DNA from: Geodermatophilus obscurus
GTDB lineage: Bacteria; Actinomycetota; Actinomycetes; Mycobacteriales; Geodermatophilaceae
Assembly (NCBI RefSeq): GCF_900143215.1
Contig: NZ_FRDM01000009.1
Location: 62,001 to 126,000 of the forward strand
Reading direction: 5' to 3'
DNA: 64,000 nucleotides
Positions 41,862 to 53,772 of the stretch are shown here, piece by piece. Numbering within the stretch: the stretch's first letter is position 1; every line of letters begins with the position of its first letter. Under the pieces are notes generated by a model. It made no database searches, was not told where the DNA came from, and worked only from the letters and a program-made list of their open reading frames with translations. Made by a program: the position numbers and the translations under genes.

Positions 41862-42966
41862 TCGCCGGCCCGCGACCGGGCACGTCGGTGGTCCCGGCTC
41901 CGGGAGTCAGCCGGGCGGCCAGCGCCTCGGCGTCGGCGCCGACGAACCCGAGCAGCGCCGACCCACGGCAGGTCTGCCAGGGCAGGCCGAGCACGTGCAG
42001 GCCGGGCACGTCGGTGGACCCGGCGGTGTGCCGGAGCTGCCCGTCGACGACGGCGCCGGGCACGTGCAGCCAGGAGTGGTCGGGGCGGTAGCCGGTGGCC
42101 CAGACGACCGCGTCGACGTCGACGGTGGTGCCGTCGGTGAAGGTGGCGGTGCGGTCGGCGAGGCCGGTCAGCCGGGGGCGGAGGTCCACCCCGCGGCGGC
42201 GCAGGTCGCGGGTGCGGGTGCCGATCACCAGGTCGCCGCGGGCGCGCAGCCGGCGGCCGACGCGGGTGTGCGCGGGCACGGTGAAGAACCCGACCGCGTC
42301 CAGCCAGGAGAACAGGTCGCGGCCGGCGATGCGCTGGGGCAGTTCGGTCGGCCGGGTGCCGACGGCGACGGTGACCGGCCGGGTGGCGGCCAGCTCCGCG
42401 GCGATCTGCAGGCCGGAGTTGGCGCCGCCGACCACCAGCACCCGGCCGCCGCCGGGCAGCTGGGTCGGGTTGCGGTACCGGGCGGTGTGCACCTGCGGGA
42501 CGTCCGGGTCCAGCGGGTCTGCGAAGGCCGGGATGTACGGGGTCTGGAAGGGGCCGGTGGCGACGACGACCTGCCGGGCGCGCAGCGTCCCGGTCGGGGT
42601 GGTGGCCTCGAAGGTGCCGTCGGTGTCGCGGTGCAGCCGGACCACCGGGGTGCCCAGCCGGACCGGCAGGGCGAAGTGGGCGGCGTAGGCGGCGAGGTAG
42701 TCGGCGACGTCGTCCTTGCCCGGGTGGGTGTCGGCCGGAGCGGGGAACGGCAGGCCGGGCAGCGAGTCGTACTGGGCGGGACTGAACAGCCGAAGCGAGT
42801 CCCACCGGGCCCGCCAGGAGGAGCCGATCTCCGGGCCGGCGTCGACCAGGAGGAAGTCCGCGCCGCGGCGGGCGAGGTGGTGACCGAGGGCGAGTCCGGC
42901 CTGGCCGGCACCGATGACGAGGACGTCGAGGAGCTCGCCGCGGTCGATGGGCGAGGTGGTCGGCAT
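41839..42966 (-). CDS. Flavin-containing monooxygenase-like NAD(P)/FAD oxidoreductase
   Basis: A 375-aa single-component flavoprotein. The FAD loop is VLVIGAGQAGLALGHHL (near residue 16), a flavin-monooxygenase-type segment is FATGPFQ-like (VVVATGPFQTPYIPAF), the NADPH loop is VLVVGGANSGLQIAAEL, and WATGYRPDHSWL closes the family signature. It matches the YhiM/CzcO-like class of actinobacterial monooxygenases. The substrate is unknown. ATG 42966 has GGAGAA 5-6 nt upstream. It is the second gene after the membrane protein ending at 43023 (56-bp gap), so it is probably read from promoter B. Confidence 0.9.
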   Translation of the reverse strand: MPTTSPIDRGELLDVLVIGAGQAGLALGHHLARRGADFLLVDAGPEIGSSWRARWDSLRLFSPAQYDSLPGLPFPAPADTHPGKDDVADYLAAYAAHFALPVRLGTPVVRLHRDTDGTFEATTPTGTLRARQVVVATGPFQTPYIPAFADPLDPDVPQVHTARYRNPTQLPGGGRVLVVGGANSGLQIAAELAATRPVTVAVGTRPTELPQRIAGRDLFSWLDAVGFFTVPAHTRVGRRLRARGDLVIGTRTRDLRRRGVDLRPRLTGLADRTATFTDGTTVDVDAVVWATGYRPDHSWLHVPGAVVDGQLRHTAGSTDVPGLHVLGLPWQTCRGSALLGFVGADAEALAARLTPGAGTTDVPGRGPATPAVSPA

Positions 42967-43022
42967 GGCTTCTCCAGGCAGAAGAGGAGTGGAGTGGGAG
43001 GGGGAGGGGGCCGGGTGAGCGG

Positions 43023-43502
43023 CTACACGAGGCCGACGGTGAGCAGCACGGTGGCGAGGCACAGGTCGGCGACCAGGCAGGTCTCGGCGTACCAGCGGGG
43101 CACCACGCGACCGAGACGGTGGTGGAGGGCGTCCCAGGCGGCGTGGGCCGTCCATCCGGCGGCGAGCACGTAGCGGGCCGCGTCGGGGTCGACGGCGACC
43201 GCGGTGATCGCGATGGCGCCGAAGGCGAGCACGCCGGTGGTCTGCGCGGTCAGCCGGCGTCGGGCGGCGAGCTCACCGCGCGCGGTGCCCCAGGTCAGGT
43301 AGATGACCGCGGCGAGCAGCACGCACCAGGCGCTGGTCCAGACCTGCACCTGTTCGGGCAGCGGAGAGAGGAGGGTCAGGCTGGCGGCGGTGGCGACGAA
43401 CGCGACGCCGGTGGGCCAACGTCGGGCCAGCACTGCGGGCAGGCCGGTCCGGCCGGTGCTGGGCGCGGCAGTTTCGGTAGGAGTGGTGACGGTGCTGGTC
43501 AA
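43023..43502 (-). CDS. Small integral membrane protein (about four helices)
   Basis: About 159 aa with hydrophobic segments GVAFVATAASLTLLSPL, VWTSAWCVLLAAVIYLTWGTA, TTGVLAFGAIAITAVAV and CLVADLCLATVLLTVGLV. Residues HAAWDALHHR in a loop could bind metal or haem, which is speculation. The TTG at 43502 is chosen as start: GAAGGAG lies 5 nt upstream, and the predicted promoter B would begin transcription near 43529, after the alternative GTG at 43532. No family is recognised. It heads an operon with the flavin monooxygenase. Confidence 0.72.
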   Translation of the reverse strand: MTSTVTTPTETAAPSTGRTGLPAVLARRWPTGVAFVATAASLTLLSPLPEQVQVWTSAWCVLLAAVIYLTWGTARGELAARRRLTAQTTGVLAFGAIAITAVAVDPDAARYVLAAGWTAHAAWDALHHRLGRVVPRWYAETCLVADLCLATVLLTVGLV

Positions 43503-43535
43503 CGGAGCTCCTTCGTCCGAGCGGGTCTGCACCGG

Positions 43536-43580
43536 ACGCTAGGAGCGAGCCGTCGGTGTCACGCCGGCAGAACCACCAGG
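43536..43580 (-). promoter_or_regulatory. LuxR-regulon promoter B
   Basis: On the minus strand: CTGGTG-GTTC-TGCCGG (43579-43564), GTGACA, 15 bp, then TAGCGT (43541-43536). Aligned with promoter A, 18 of 22 bases from the palindrome to GTGAC are identical and all spacings are the same. Confidence 0.6.
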
Positions 43581-43613
43581 TCGGTCGCCGGGACCTGACC
43601 GGGCTCCTCGGGG

Positions 43614-46397
43614 TCAGAGGTCCAGCGGGAGCGCGGTGAGTTCGGTGCGGGAGCTGACGCCGAGCTTGGTGAAGACGTTGCGCAGGTGGAAGTCGACGGT
43701 GCGGGGGCTGACGTAGAGCTGCGCGGCGGCGTCCCGGTTCGACAGCCCCTGCCGCACCAACTGGGCCACCTGGACCTCCTGCGGGGTGAGGTCCACCACG
43801 GTGGAGACGTTGCGGCGGCGGGTCGTCTCCCCGGACGCCCGCAGCTCCTGCCGGGCGCGGTCGGCCCACCGGCGCGCACCGAGGTCCTCGAACGTCTCCA
43901 GGGCGGCGCGCAGGTGGGGACGGGCGTCGACCCGGCGACGGGAGCGGCGCAGGAAGGCGCCGTAGGCCAGCTGGGTGCGGGCTCGGTCGGGTGGGCGGTC
44001 GGTCTTGGCGTGCGCGGCGAGGGCCTGCTCGAAGTGGCGCTCGGCCTCCGGTCCGTTCCTGAGCAGGGCCAGGCCGTGCTCGGCCACGGCCTGCGCCCAG
44101 GCAGAGCCGGTCGCCTCGGCAAAGCCGGCCAGCTCCTCCACCCAGGCGTGGGCCAGGTCCGGCCGCCCGGCCCGCACGGCGGCCTCGATGCGGTCGGTGG
44201 CGGCCAGCCGGCGAGTGATCGGGTGGCGTATCTGCTCCAGCTGGTGCAGCGCGCCGGCGGGCTCGGCGGCGTCGCGCACCCCGCGGACCCAGCGCAGGAC
44301 GTCGGGCACCACCTCGGCCAGGATGCCGAGCGGCTGCACGGCGCAGATCTGCTCCACGTCGGCGAGGTGCTGGTCGACGGTCTCGTCGCCACGCAGCGCG
44401 GCCAGCAACGCCAGCCACGCCGTCGGCAGGGCGGCCAACCCGCGGTGCCCGGACTGCTCGGCCAGCGGCAGCGCCTCGGCGGCCGCGGCGCGGGCAGTGG
44501 TCCACCGCCCGCTGGTCAGTTCGGCGAAGCCGAGCCGGGCCAGGGAGTAGAGGGTCATCAGCACGGCGCCGGTGCTCCGGGCCCGGGCCAGCAGCTGCTC
44601 GTGATACCGCCGGATCAGCGCGTCGTCGCCCAGGTACATCGCGGCGATGCCGAGGTTGGGGAGCAGGTCCTGGTCCTCCTCGGCCAGGTGCTCGGCGAGG
44701 GCGAAGGCCTCGTCGAGCGGACCCATCGCGGCCGGCCAGTCGCCGTGCACGGCGGCGTCGAGGCCGTGCAGCAGATCGGAGAAGCAGCGGGCGCGCAGCG
44801 GTGCTGCGGGCACCGGCGCGGGGACCAGAGCGGTGGGGTCGACGGCGCTGCCGGAACGTGCCCCGAACGCGGCGAGCGCCACGGCGAACATGGCCATCTC
44901 CCGCGCCCGCTGGTGGTCGTGGGGGGCGACCTCCGCGGCAGCCTCGAGCACCATGCGCTGCCCGGTGTGCAGCGAGCCGGTGTTCCACTCGATGCGGGCC
45001 CGCAGCCGCAGGACGTCAGCGCGCAGCAGCGGGTCCCGGGCCTGGGCCGCGGCGGCGTCGACCAGCGCCCGGGCCCGGGCCGGCTGAGCGGCCAGCCAGG
45101 CGGAGCGGGCTGCGGCGTAGAGCCGCTCGGCCTGGGCGTTCCCGGCCGGGGAGAGCTCGGCAGCGCGTTCCCAGGCGGACGCGGCTGCCTCCAGCCCCCC
45201 TCGCGCGCGGGCCCGCTCGGCGGCGGCGTCGAGCTCGGCGACGACGGCCTCGTCCGGCTCCTCGATGGAGGCTGCGAGGTGCCAGGCGCGCCGGTCGGCC
45301 TCCTCGGTGCCGGTCAGGACGGCGGCGAGGGCCCGGTGGGCCCGGCGGCGCTCGGTGCTGGTGACGGCGCCGTACACGGCCGAGCGCACCAGCGGGTGCC
45401 GGAGATCGACGGTGGCGTCGCGGATCCGGAGGAGGCCGGAGCGCTCGGCTGCCACCAGCGCGTCCTCGCCCGCCCCCAGGGCGGCGGCCGCCTGCCGCAC
45501 GACCCGCGTCCGACCGGAGTCGTCGGCAGCCGTGACCAGCAGCATCGTCCGGGCCGGCTCGGGCAGCCGCCGGTAGCGGTCGAGGAAGGCTCGTTCCACG
45601 CCCTCGGTCAGCGGCAGCCGGGCGGGCAACCGCACCCGGCCGGACAGCTGCTCGGACGTCAGGACCTCGGCGAGCTCCACGAGCGCCAGCGGGTTGCCCC
45701 CGGTGCTCGCGAGCAGCGCGTCGCGCACGACCGCGGGGACGGACACCCCGGCGCGGGCGCGGATCAGCTCACCGGCTGCCCCGGCGTCGATGCCTCCGAG
45801 GGAGAGGCGGGGCAGGTCGCCGCTGTCGAAGGTGCGCACGTCGGCGTCCCGGGCGGCGAACACGAGGGCGACCCGCTCGACCTGCAGTCGGCGAGCCACG
45901 AACAGGAGTGCTGCAGCGGAGGCGTCGTCGAGCCAGTGGGCGTCGTCGACGACGGCGAGCACCGGGCGGTGCTGTCCGGCGTCGGCGAGCACGCTCAGCG
46001 CCGCCAGGAAGACGAGGAAGCGGTCGCCGGGGCCGTCGTCGACCTCACCGAACGCCGCCCGCAGCGCCCGGGCCTGCGGCTGCGGCAGGTGCTGCACGCG
46101 GTCGTCCATGACCGGGCGCAGCAGCCGCTGCAGCGCGGCGAAGGCCAGCGGGGACTCCGACTCCACACCCTGGGTGCGCAGCACCGTCATGCCGTCGGCC
46201 CGCGCGATCGCGTCGGCCAGCAGCGCCGACTTGCCCACACCGGGCTGCCCCACCACCACCAGGGCCCCGCCCCGCCCGGCCCATGCTTCGTCCACCAACG
46301 CCGCGACGGCCTCGCGCTCGCGGTCCCGTCCGGACAACACGGCGAGACCGTAGTCCGAATCGGACGCGACCGAGTCGCTTCCCGGCGCAGGACCCAC
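43614..46397 (-). CDS. Large ATP-binding LuxR-family regulator (LAL) of the redox/export cluster
   Basis: A 927-aa LAL regulator. The N-terminal AAA-type ATPase has Walker A VVVGQPGVGKSALL (about 48-61) and Walker B VLAVVDDAHWLDD. The middle is a long helical TPR-like sensor region. The C-terminal LuxR helix-turn-helix is LTPQEVQVAQLVRQGLSNRDA ... RTVDFHLRNVFTKLGV. Such proteins respond to a small ligand with ATP-dependent activation. GTG 46397 is preferred because GAGGAG lies 7 nt upstream; an ATG at 46412 has no good site. It is flanked by operons whose promoters share one operator, so it is the likely regulator, and site C lies in its own divergent promoter region. Confidence 0.9.
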   Translation of the reverse strand: MGPAPGSDSVASDSDYGLAVLSGRDREREAVAALVDEAWAGRGGALVVVGQPGVGKSALLADAIARADGMTVLRTQGVESESPLAFAALQRLLRPVMDDRVQHLPQPQARALRAAFGEVDDGPGDRFLVFLAALSVLADAGQHRPVLAVVDDAHWLDDASAAALLFVARRLQVERVALVFAARDADVRTFDSGDLPRLSLGGIDAGAAGELIRARAGVSVPAVVRDALLASTGGNPLALVELAEVLTSEQLSGRVRLPARLPLTEGVERAFLDRYRRLPEPARTMLLVTAADDSGRTRVVRQAAAALGAGEDALVAAERSGLLRIRDATVDLRHPLVRSAVYGAVTSTERRRAHRALAAVLTGTEEADRRAWHLAASIEEPDEAVVAELDAAAERARARGGLEAAASAWERAAELSPAGNAQAERLYAAARSAWLAAQPARARALVDAAAAQARDPLLRADVLRLRARIEWNTGSLHTGQRMVLEAAAEVAPHDHQRAREMAMFAVALAAFGARSGSAVDPTALVPAPVPAAPLRARCFSDLLHGLDAAVHGDWPAAMGPLDEAFALAEHLAEEDQDLLPNLGIAAMYLGDDALIRRYHEQLLARARSTGAVLMTLYSLARLGFAELTSGRWTTARAAAAEALPLAEQSGHRGLAALPTAWLALLAALRGDETVDQHLADVEQICAVQPLGILAEVVPDVLRWVRGVRDAAEPAGALHQLEQIRHPITRRLAATDRIEAAVRAGRPDLAHAWVEELAGFAEATGSAWAQAVAEHGLALLRNGPEAERHFEQALAAHAKTDRPPDRARTQLAYGAFLRRSRRRVDARPHLRAALETFEDLGARRWADRARQELRASGETTRRRNVSTVVDLTPQEVQVAQLVRQGLSNRDAAAQLYVSPRTVDFHLRNVFTKLGVSSRTELTALPLDL

Positions 46398-46413
46398 ACG
46401 CCGGCTCCTCATC

Positions 46414-46458
46414 CCGGCGGAATCACCGGCGAGGCCCGGTCCCGCCGACGGCGACGGT
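46414..46458 (+). promoter_or_regulatory. LuxR-regulon promoter C (divergent LuxR/MFS region)
   Basis: CCGGCG-GAAT-CACCGG (46414-46429) followed by GAGGCC at the same spacing as GTGACC in site A. The -10 position holds only GACGGT, a weak box. It lies between the regulator and the exporter gene. Confidence 0.5.
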
Positions 46459-46495
46459 GGCAGGCACACCAAGACCTGCCACCGAGGAGACGACC

Positions 46496-47983
46496 ATGTC
46501 GATCCACTCCGCTGCCGAACCGGCGGCGCACGCCCACGCGCACCCCTCACCCCACCCGACCCCGGCAACCGTCGACGAGCCGCGGCGGCCGTGGACCGTC
46601 TTCGGTCTGATGATCGCCGCACAGTTCATGGTGATCCTGGACGTCTCGGTGGTGAACGTCGCGCTGCCGTCCATCAGCCGCGCCCTGCACCTGTCCGCCG
46701 CGGACTACCAGTGGACGATCAGCGCCTACGTACTGCTCTCCGGCGGCCTGCTACTGCTCGGCGGCCGCATCGCCGACCTGCTGAACCGGCGGGGAGCGTT
46801 TCTCACCGGGATCGGCCTGTTCACCGTGGCGTCGCTCCTCAGCGGCCTCGCCCAGGCGCCGTGGACGCTGATCCTCGCCCGCGCCGGACAGGGCGCCGGC
46901 GCCGCACTGCTCACCCCGGCCGCGATGTCGATCATCATGACGCACTACGCGGGTCGTCAGCGGCAGACCGCCCTCGGCGTTTGGGGCGCGATCGGCAGTC
47001 TGGGCATCGCCGCCGGCGTGCTGTTCGGCGGGGTGCTGACCAGCGCGGTCGACTGGCGGGCCGTGTTCTTCATCAACGTGCCGATCGGCGCGGTCGTGGT
47101 CCTCGGCACCCTCCGCACCGTCACCCGCGGCGAGCGGCAGCCGGCCGCGCTGCGACGGCTGGACGCACCCGGCGCGCTGACCCTGGTGGCCGGGCTGCTG
47201 GCGCTCGTCTGCGGCATCGAGGCCACCCGCTCGGCCGGCTGGACCTCGGCCCGGACCTGGATCGCCCTGGCCGCTGCCGCGATCCTGCTGACGACGTTCG
47301 CCCGGCTGGAGCGGCGCGCCGCTGACCCGCTGGTGCCGCCGGCCACCTGGCGGATCCGGTCGCTGGTCTCCGCCTCGGCGGTGATGGCCGGCGTGACCGG
47401 TGTCGTCGTCGGCGCGATCTTCCTGAGCTCGCTCTACCTGCAGGACGTCACCGGCGCCTCCCCGATCATCGCCGGGCTGGAGTTCCTGCCACTGGCCGCC
47501 GCCATCACCCTCGCCGCCACGGTCGCGTCGAAGGTCATCGACCGGATCGGTGCCCGCCTCCTCATCCTCGGCGGCCTGGTCGTCATGGCCGCGGGCGTGC
47601 TGCTGCTCGCGGCGAACGCCGGCGGCACCTCCTACGCCGCCGATGTGCTGCCCGGCTTCCTGCTCGTCGGTGCCGGCGTGGGCCCGATGTTCGTCGCCAT
47701 CGCGATCGCCGCGATGAGCGACGTGCCGGCCGACCGATCCGGCCTGGCCTCGGGGCTGATGATGACCGGCCACGAGATCGGAGCCGCCCTCGGTGTCGCC
47801 GCCCTGACCGCCATCGCCGGCGACCTCACCAGCCGGGCGGGGCTCATCACCGGCTACGGTCACGCCTTCGTTGCGACCGCCGGCATCCTCGCCGCACTGT
47901 TCCTGCTCACGGCCCTCGCCGTCCCCGGCGGCAGGGCCGCCGTGGGTGCGAGCGCCCACGGGCACGGCGGTCACGGCCACTGA
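46496..47983 (+). CDS. DHA2-family MFS drug exporter (14 helices)
   Basis: A 495-aa major facilitator with about 14 membrane helices. DHA2 markers include LDVSVVNVALPSI in helix 1, LLLGGRIADLLNRRGAFLTG in the loop 2-3 region, LARAGQGAGAALLTPAAMSII and GVWGAIGSLGIAAGVLFGG (motif C area). These are proton antiporters of drugs or metabolites. Both ends are histidine-rich (HAHAHPSPH at the N-terminus, HGHGGHGH at the C-terminus), which suggests metal binding. ATG 46496 has GAGGAGA 5 nt upstream. It is divergent from the LAL regulator and carries operator site C. Confidence 0.93.
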   Translation: MSIHSAAEPAAHAHAHPSPHPTPATVDEPRRPWTVFGLMIAAQFMVILDVSVVNVALPSISRALHLSAADYQWTISAYVLLSGGLLLLGGRIADLLNRRGAFLTGIGLFTVASLLSGLAQAPWTLILARAGQGAGAALLTPAAMSIIMTHYAGRQRQTALGVWGAIGSLGIAAGVLFGGVLTSAVDWRAVFFINVPIGAVVVLGTLRTVTRGERQPAALRRLDAPGALTLVAGLLALVCGIEATRSAGWTSARTWIALAAAAILLTTFARLERRAADPLVPPATWRIRSLVSASAVMAGVTGVVVGAIFLSSLYLQDVTGASPIIAGLEFLPLAAAITLAATVASKVIDRIGARLLILGGLVVMAAGVLLLAANAGGTSYAADVLPGFLLVGAGVGPMFVAIAIAAMSDVPADRSGLASGLMMTGHEIGAALGVAALTAIAGDLTSRAGLITGYGHAFVATAGILAALFLLTALAVPGGRAAVGASAHGHGGHGH

Positions 47984-47990
47984 CCCGATC

Positions 47991-48026
47991 CCGGGCGGTG
48001 CGGCGGGATCCCGTCGCACCGCCCGG
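47991..48026. terminator. Terminator of the MFS gene
   Basis: CCGGGCGGTGCG (47991-48002) pairs with CGCACCGCCCGG (48015-48026). The 12-nt loop includes GGGATCCC. Confidence 0.8.
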
Positions 48027-48384
48027 CGCAGCGCCGCCAGCGTCAGGTCCACCGCCGAACGGCCAGTAGCCCACGCCGGGTCCTCCTCCAGGAGCCCCCG
48101 CGACCTCCACCCAGGAGTACCTGGCGCGCTTCCGCGAGCAGGAGCTGATCGGTGGTGCGCATCGGGCCCGGCTCGCCCGGCACCTGCAGCCCTCCCGGCT
48201 GTGACGGCGGCGTCCCGCTGTCGCGGCGGCTGACTGGCACGCCGTCCATGCCGCCGGCCACACCGCACGGGCTGCGCCCTGCCCCGCCCGGTGGAGATCC
48301 CGGCGATTCACCCGGTGAGACGCCCCCGGCCTGGCGTCGACGCTTCTGCCGACCGCACCACCACCCGCACCCCGAGGAGTTCCC
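48027..48384. other. 358-bp gap, possibly with a decayed minus-strand gene
   Basis: No intact gene. On the minus strand a frame starting ATG 48162 (MRTTDQLLLAEARQVLLGG) looks coding for about 20 codons. After a shift near 48090-48110 a second frame, LLEEDPAWATGRSAVDLTLAALRRAV, has coding-like third positions. Together they may be a frameshifted remnant of an unrecognised gene. The copZ ribosome-binding site (GAGGAG) ends the gap. Confidence 0.3.
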
Positions 48385-48618
48385 ATGCTGTCCAGCACGC
48401 CGCGCACCTTCATCGGCTCGACCACCTTCACCGTCACCGGCATGACCTGCGGGCACTGCCAGCGCGCCGTCACCGAGGAGATCGCCGCCGTCGCCGGCGT
48501 CGAGACCGTCACCGTCGACCTGGCCAGCGGCACCGTCACCGTCACCGCCGAGCGCCCCGTGGACCGGGCCGACATCGCCGCCGCCGTCGACGAGGCCGGC
48601 TACGCCCTCGTCCCGTGA
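48385..48618 (+). CDS. copZ: CopZ-like copper chaperone (HMA domain)
   Basis: A 77-aa single heavy-metal-associated domain. The metal loop is GMTCGHCQRAV (CxxC), and the ferredoxin-like fold spans TTFTVTGM to AGYALVP. CopZ carries Cu(I) in the cytoplasm to P1B ATPases. ATG 48385 has GAGGAG 6 nt upstream. The copper ATPase lies three genes downstream in the same direction. No CsoR-type repressor gene is present in the window. Confidence 0.92.
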   Translation: MLSSTPRTFIGSTTFTVTGMTCGHCQRAVTEEIAAVAGVETVTVDLASGTVTVTAERPVDRADIAAAVDEAGYALVP

Positions 48619-48653
48619 CCTCCGCCCACCTCGATCCTCACCGGAGACCCGCC

Positions 48654-49106
48654 GTGCCCACCCCGACCCACACACCCAGCGCCGCCACGGCGCACGCCGA
48701 GACCGCGCACACCACGCATCACCTGAGCGCCAAGAATTTCACCCTCCACTTCCTCGAGATGGTCGTCGCGATGGCCGTCGGCATGGTGGCCCTGCACCCG
48801 GTGTGGACCCTCGTCCTCGACGCCGTCGGCGCCCCCGGCCTGATGCACAACCCCTACACGGGCGCGCTGATCATGGCCACGAACATGACCGTCGCCATGT
48901 CCGCGTGGATGAAGGTCCGCGGCCACCGCTGGCGGCCCATCGCCGAGATGGGCGCGGCCATGTACCTGCCCTTCCTGGTGCTCTTCGTCCCCCTCGCACT
49001 CGGCCTCATCGGCGAGAGCGCCCTGATGCTCTGGGGCCACGTGCTCATGCTCCCGGCGATGGCCGCGGCGATGCTGCTGCGCCCCCACGAGTACGCCTAC
49101 TGCTGA
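48654..49106 (+). CDS. Small His/Met-rich membrane protein of the copper cassette
   Basis: A 150-aa protein. A His/Thr-rich N-terminus (THTPSAATAHAETAHTTHH) precedes about four membrane helices: LHFLEMVVAMAVGMVALHPV, GALIMATNMTVAMSAWMKV, AAMYLPFLVLFVPLALGLI and LMLWGHVLMLPAMAAAMLL. The helices contain many Met and a few His, as in copper-handling membrane proteins. I do not recognise the family. GTG 48654 has CGGAGA about 7-8 nt upstream. It follows copZ by 35 bp and is closed by a strong terminator, so it is probably co-transcribed with copZ. Confidence 0.75.
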   Translation: MPTPTHTPSAATAHAETAHTTHHLSAKNFTLHFLEMVVAMAVGMVALHPVWTLVLDAVGAPGLMHNPYTGALIMATNMTVAMSAWMKVRGHRWRPIAEMGAAMYLPFLVLFVPLALGLIGESALMLWGHVLMLPAMAAAMLLRPHEYAYC

Positions 49107-49119
49107 CGCCAGGACGACC

Positions 49120-49150
49120 GGCGCGGCGGGAGCGGCCCTCCCGCCGCGCC
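49120..49150. terminator. 13-bp perfect-stem terminator
   Basis: GGCGCGGCGGGAG (49120-49132) pairs with CTCCCGCCGCGCC (49138-49150) around CGGCC. It ends the copZ-membrane protein transcript. Confidence 0.88.
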
Positions 49151-49178
49151 ACTGCCACGACCTCCACCGGAGCCCGCC

Positions 49179-49724
49179 ATGACCGCTTCCACCATCACGA
49201 TCCGCCGCGCGACCCCCGCGGACGCCGGGACCGTCACCGCGATGGTCCGCGAGATCGCCACCCACGAGGACCAGGCCGAGCACGTGCAGGTGACGGACGA
49301 GCACTGGCGCCAGCTGCTCGACCGACCCGAGGTCACAGTGCTGCTCGCCGAGCGCGACCGCGACGCGATCGGCTACGTCTCCGCCGTCCGCCAGCTGCAC
49401 CTGTGGACCGGTGGCGACGTGCTCAACCTCGACGACCTCTACGTCCGCCCTGGCCACCGCGACGCCGGCGCCGGCCGGCACCTCATGGCCGCCCTGGCCG
49501 CCGTCGCCGCACCCGAGCAGCTGCTCATCCGGTGGGGCATGGAGGTCGACAACGTCGACGCCCAGCGGTTCTACCGCCGCCTCGGCGCGACTCTCCGGCC
49601 CAAGATCCTCGCCGCCTGGACGCCCGCCGCGCACAGCGCGCTGGCCGTCGACCACGGACCTTCCCGAGAACCTGGTGGAAACGCCGGTTCGAGCCCGGTC
49701 CTCACCTCGAACGATCAGCTGTAG
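49179..49724 (+). CDS. GNAT-family N-acetyltransferase
   Basis: A 181-aa GNAT protein: [21 protein letters not shown] at the start, then [21 protein letters not shown] (acetyl-CoA loop, about 88-108) and the late segment [13 protein letters not shown]. The acceptor is unknown. The last about 25 residues (after [12 protein letters not shown]) do not look like GNAT sequence, and the DNA there contains a tRNA T-arm-like motif (49683-49699), so the natural C-terminus may have been replaced. It stands 31 bp before the copper ATPase. Confidence 0.85.
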   Translation: MTASTITIRRATPADAGTVTAMVREIATHEDQAEHVQVTDEHWRQLLDRPEVTVLLAERDRDAIGYVSAVRQLHLWTGGDVLNLDDLYVRPGHRDAGAGRHLMAALAAVAAPEQLLIRWGMEVDNVDAQRFYRRLGATLRPKILAAWTPAAHSALAVDHGPSREPGGNAGSSPVLTSNDQL

Positions 49725-49755
49725 CCGAACAGCCATCCGACCCCAGGAGCCCGGG

Positions 49756-53010
<3,255 letters not shown>

Positions 53011-53021
53011 CCGCGGGACCG

Positions 53022-53059
53022 GCGGCCCCCGCATGCGGCCATCAGCGTGCGGGGGCCGC
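53022..53059. terminator. Terminator after the copper ATPase
   Basis: GCGGCCCCCGCA (53022-53033) pairs with TGCGGGGGCCGC (53048-53059) around a 14-nt loop. Confidence 0.85.
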
Positions 53060-53115
53060 TGCTCGACCACCGGATCCGTCGGCCGTGGACGTCCCAAGAA
53101 CTGACCGAGGAACGA

Positions 53116-53772
53116 ATGACACTGCAGGTGCGCGCGGCGGCGCTCGACGACGTCCCCGCCGCCGCCGAGGCGCTCGCCGACGCCTTCGCCGACTACCCGT
53201 GGACCCGATGGACGGTCGACGCCGACGGCCACGGCGATCGGCTGCGGGCGCTGCACCACCTCTACCTGTCCGCCGTCGCAGTGCCCTTCGGCCACGTCGA
53301 CCTCGGGGAGGCGGGGCAGGAACTCGTGGGCATCGCGGTCTGGGTGCCCAGCACCGGGATCCCCGACGAAGTGTGGGCGCACGTCGGCCCAGCCGCCGCC
53401 GAGATGGCCGGGCACCGGGCGGCAGCCGCTGCCGAGGCCGAGGAGACGCTGGCCGACCGCCGACCGAGGGAGCCGCACCTGACCCTGGCCAGCCTGGGCG
53501 TCGTGTCACACAGGCAAGGGCAGGGTCTCGGTGCCGCGCTGCTGGCCCCCGGGCTCGATCGCGCCGACCGGGACGGATCGCCGGTGTGGCTGGAGACGAG
53601 CGCCGAGGCCAACGTGCGGTTCTACCGCCGCCTCGGCTTCGCGGTGACCGACGTCGTCGACCTGCCCCGCGGTGGCCCGCGCACCTGGTTGATGCTCCGC
53701 GAGCCGGGAGCGACGGCCGCCGACCGGACGGCGACCGCGGCGGCCGGGCGCCGGGCGGACAACGCCCCATGA
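53116..53772 (+). CDS. GNAT-family N-acetyltransferase
   Basis: A 218-aa GNAT protein. N-terminal LQVRAAALDDVPAAAEALADAFADYP, the acetyl-CoA loop LGVVSHRQGQGLGAALL, and the C-terminal SAEANVRFYRRLGF. An aminoglycoside- or small-molecule-acetylating role is possible but unproven. ATG 53116 follows GAGGAACGA. Its stop overlaps the ATG of the following broken membrane gene (ATGA). Confidence 0.87.
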   Translation: MTLQVRAAALDDVPAAAEALADAFADYPWTRWTVDADGHGDRLRALHHLYLSAVAVPFGHVDLGEAGQELVGIAVWVPSTGIPDEVWAHVGPAAAEMAGHRAAAAAEAEETLADRRPREPHLTLASLGVVSHRQGQGLGAALLAPGLDRADRDGSPVWLETSAEANVRFYRRLGFAVTDVVDLPRGGPRTWLMLREPGATAADRTATAAAGRRADNAP

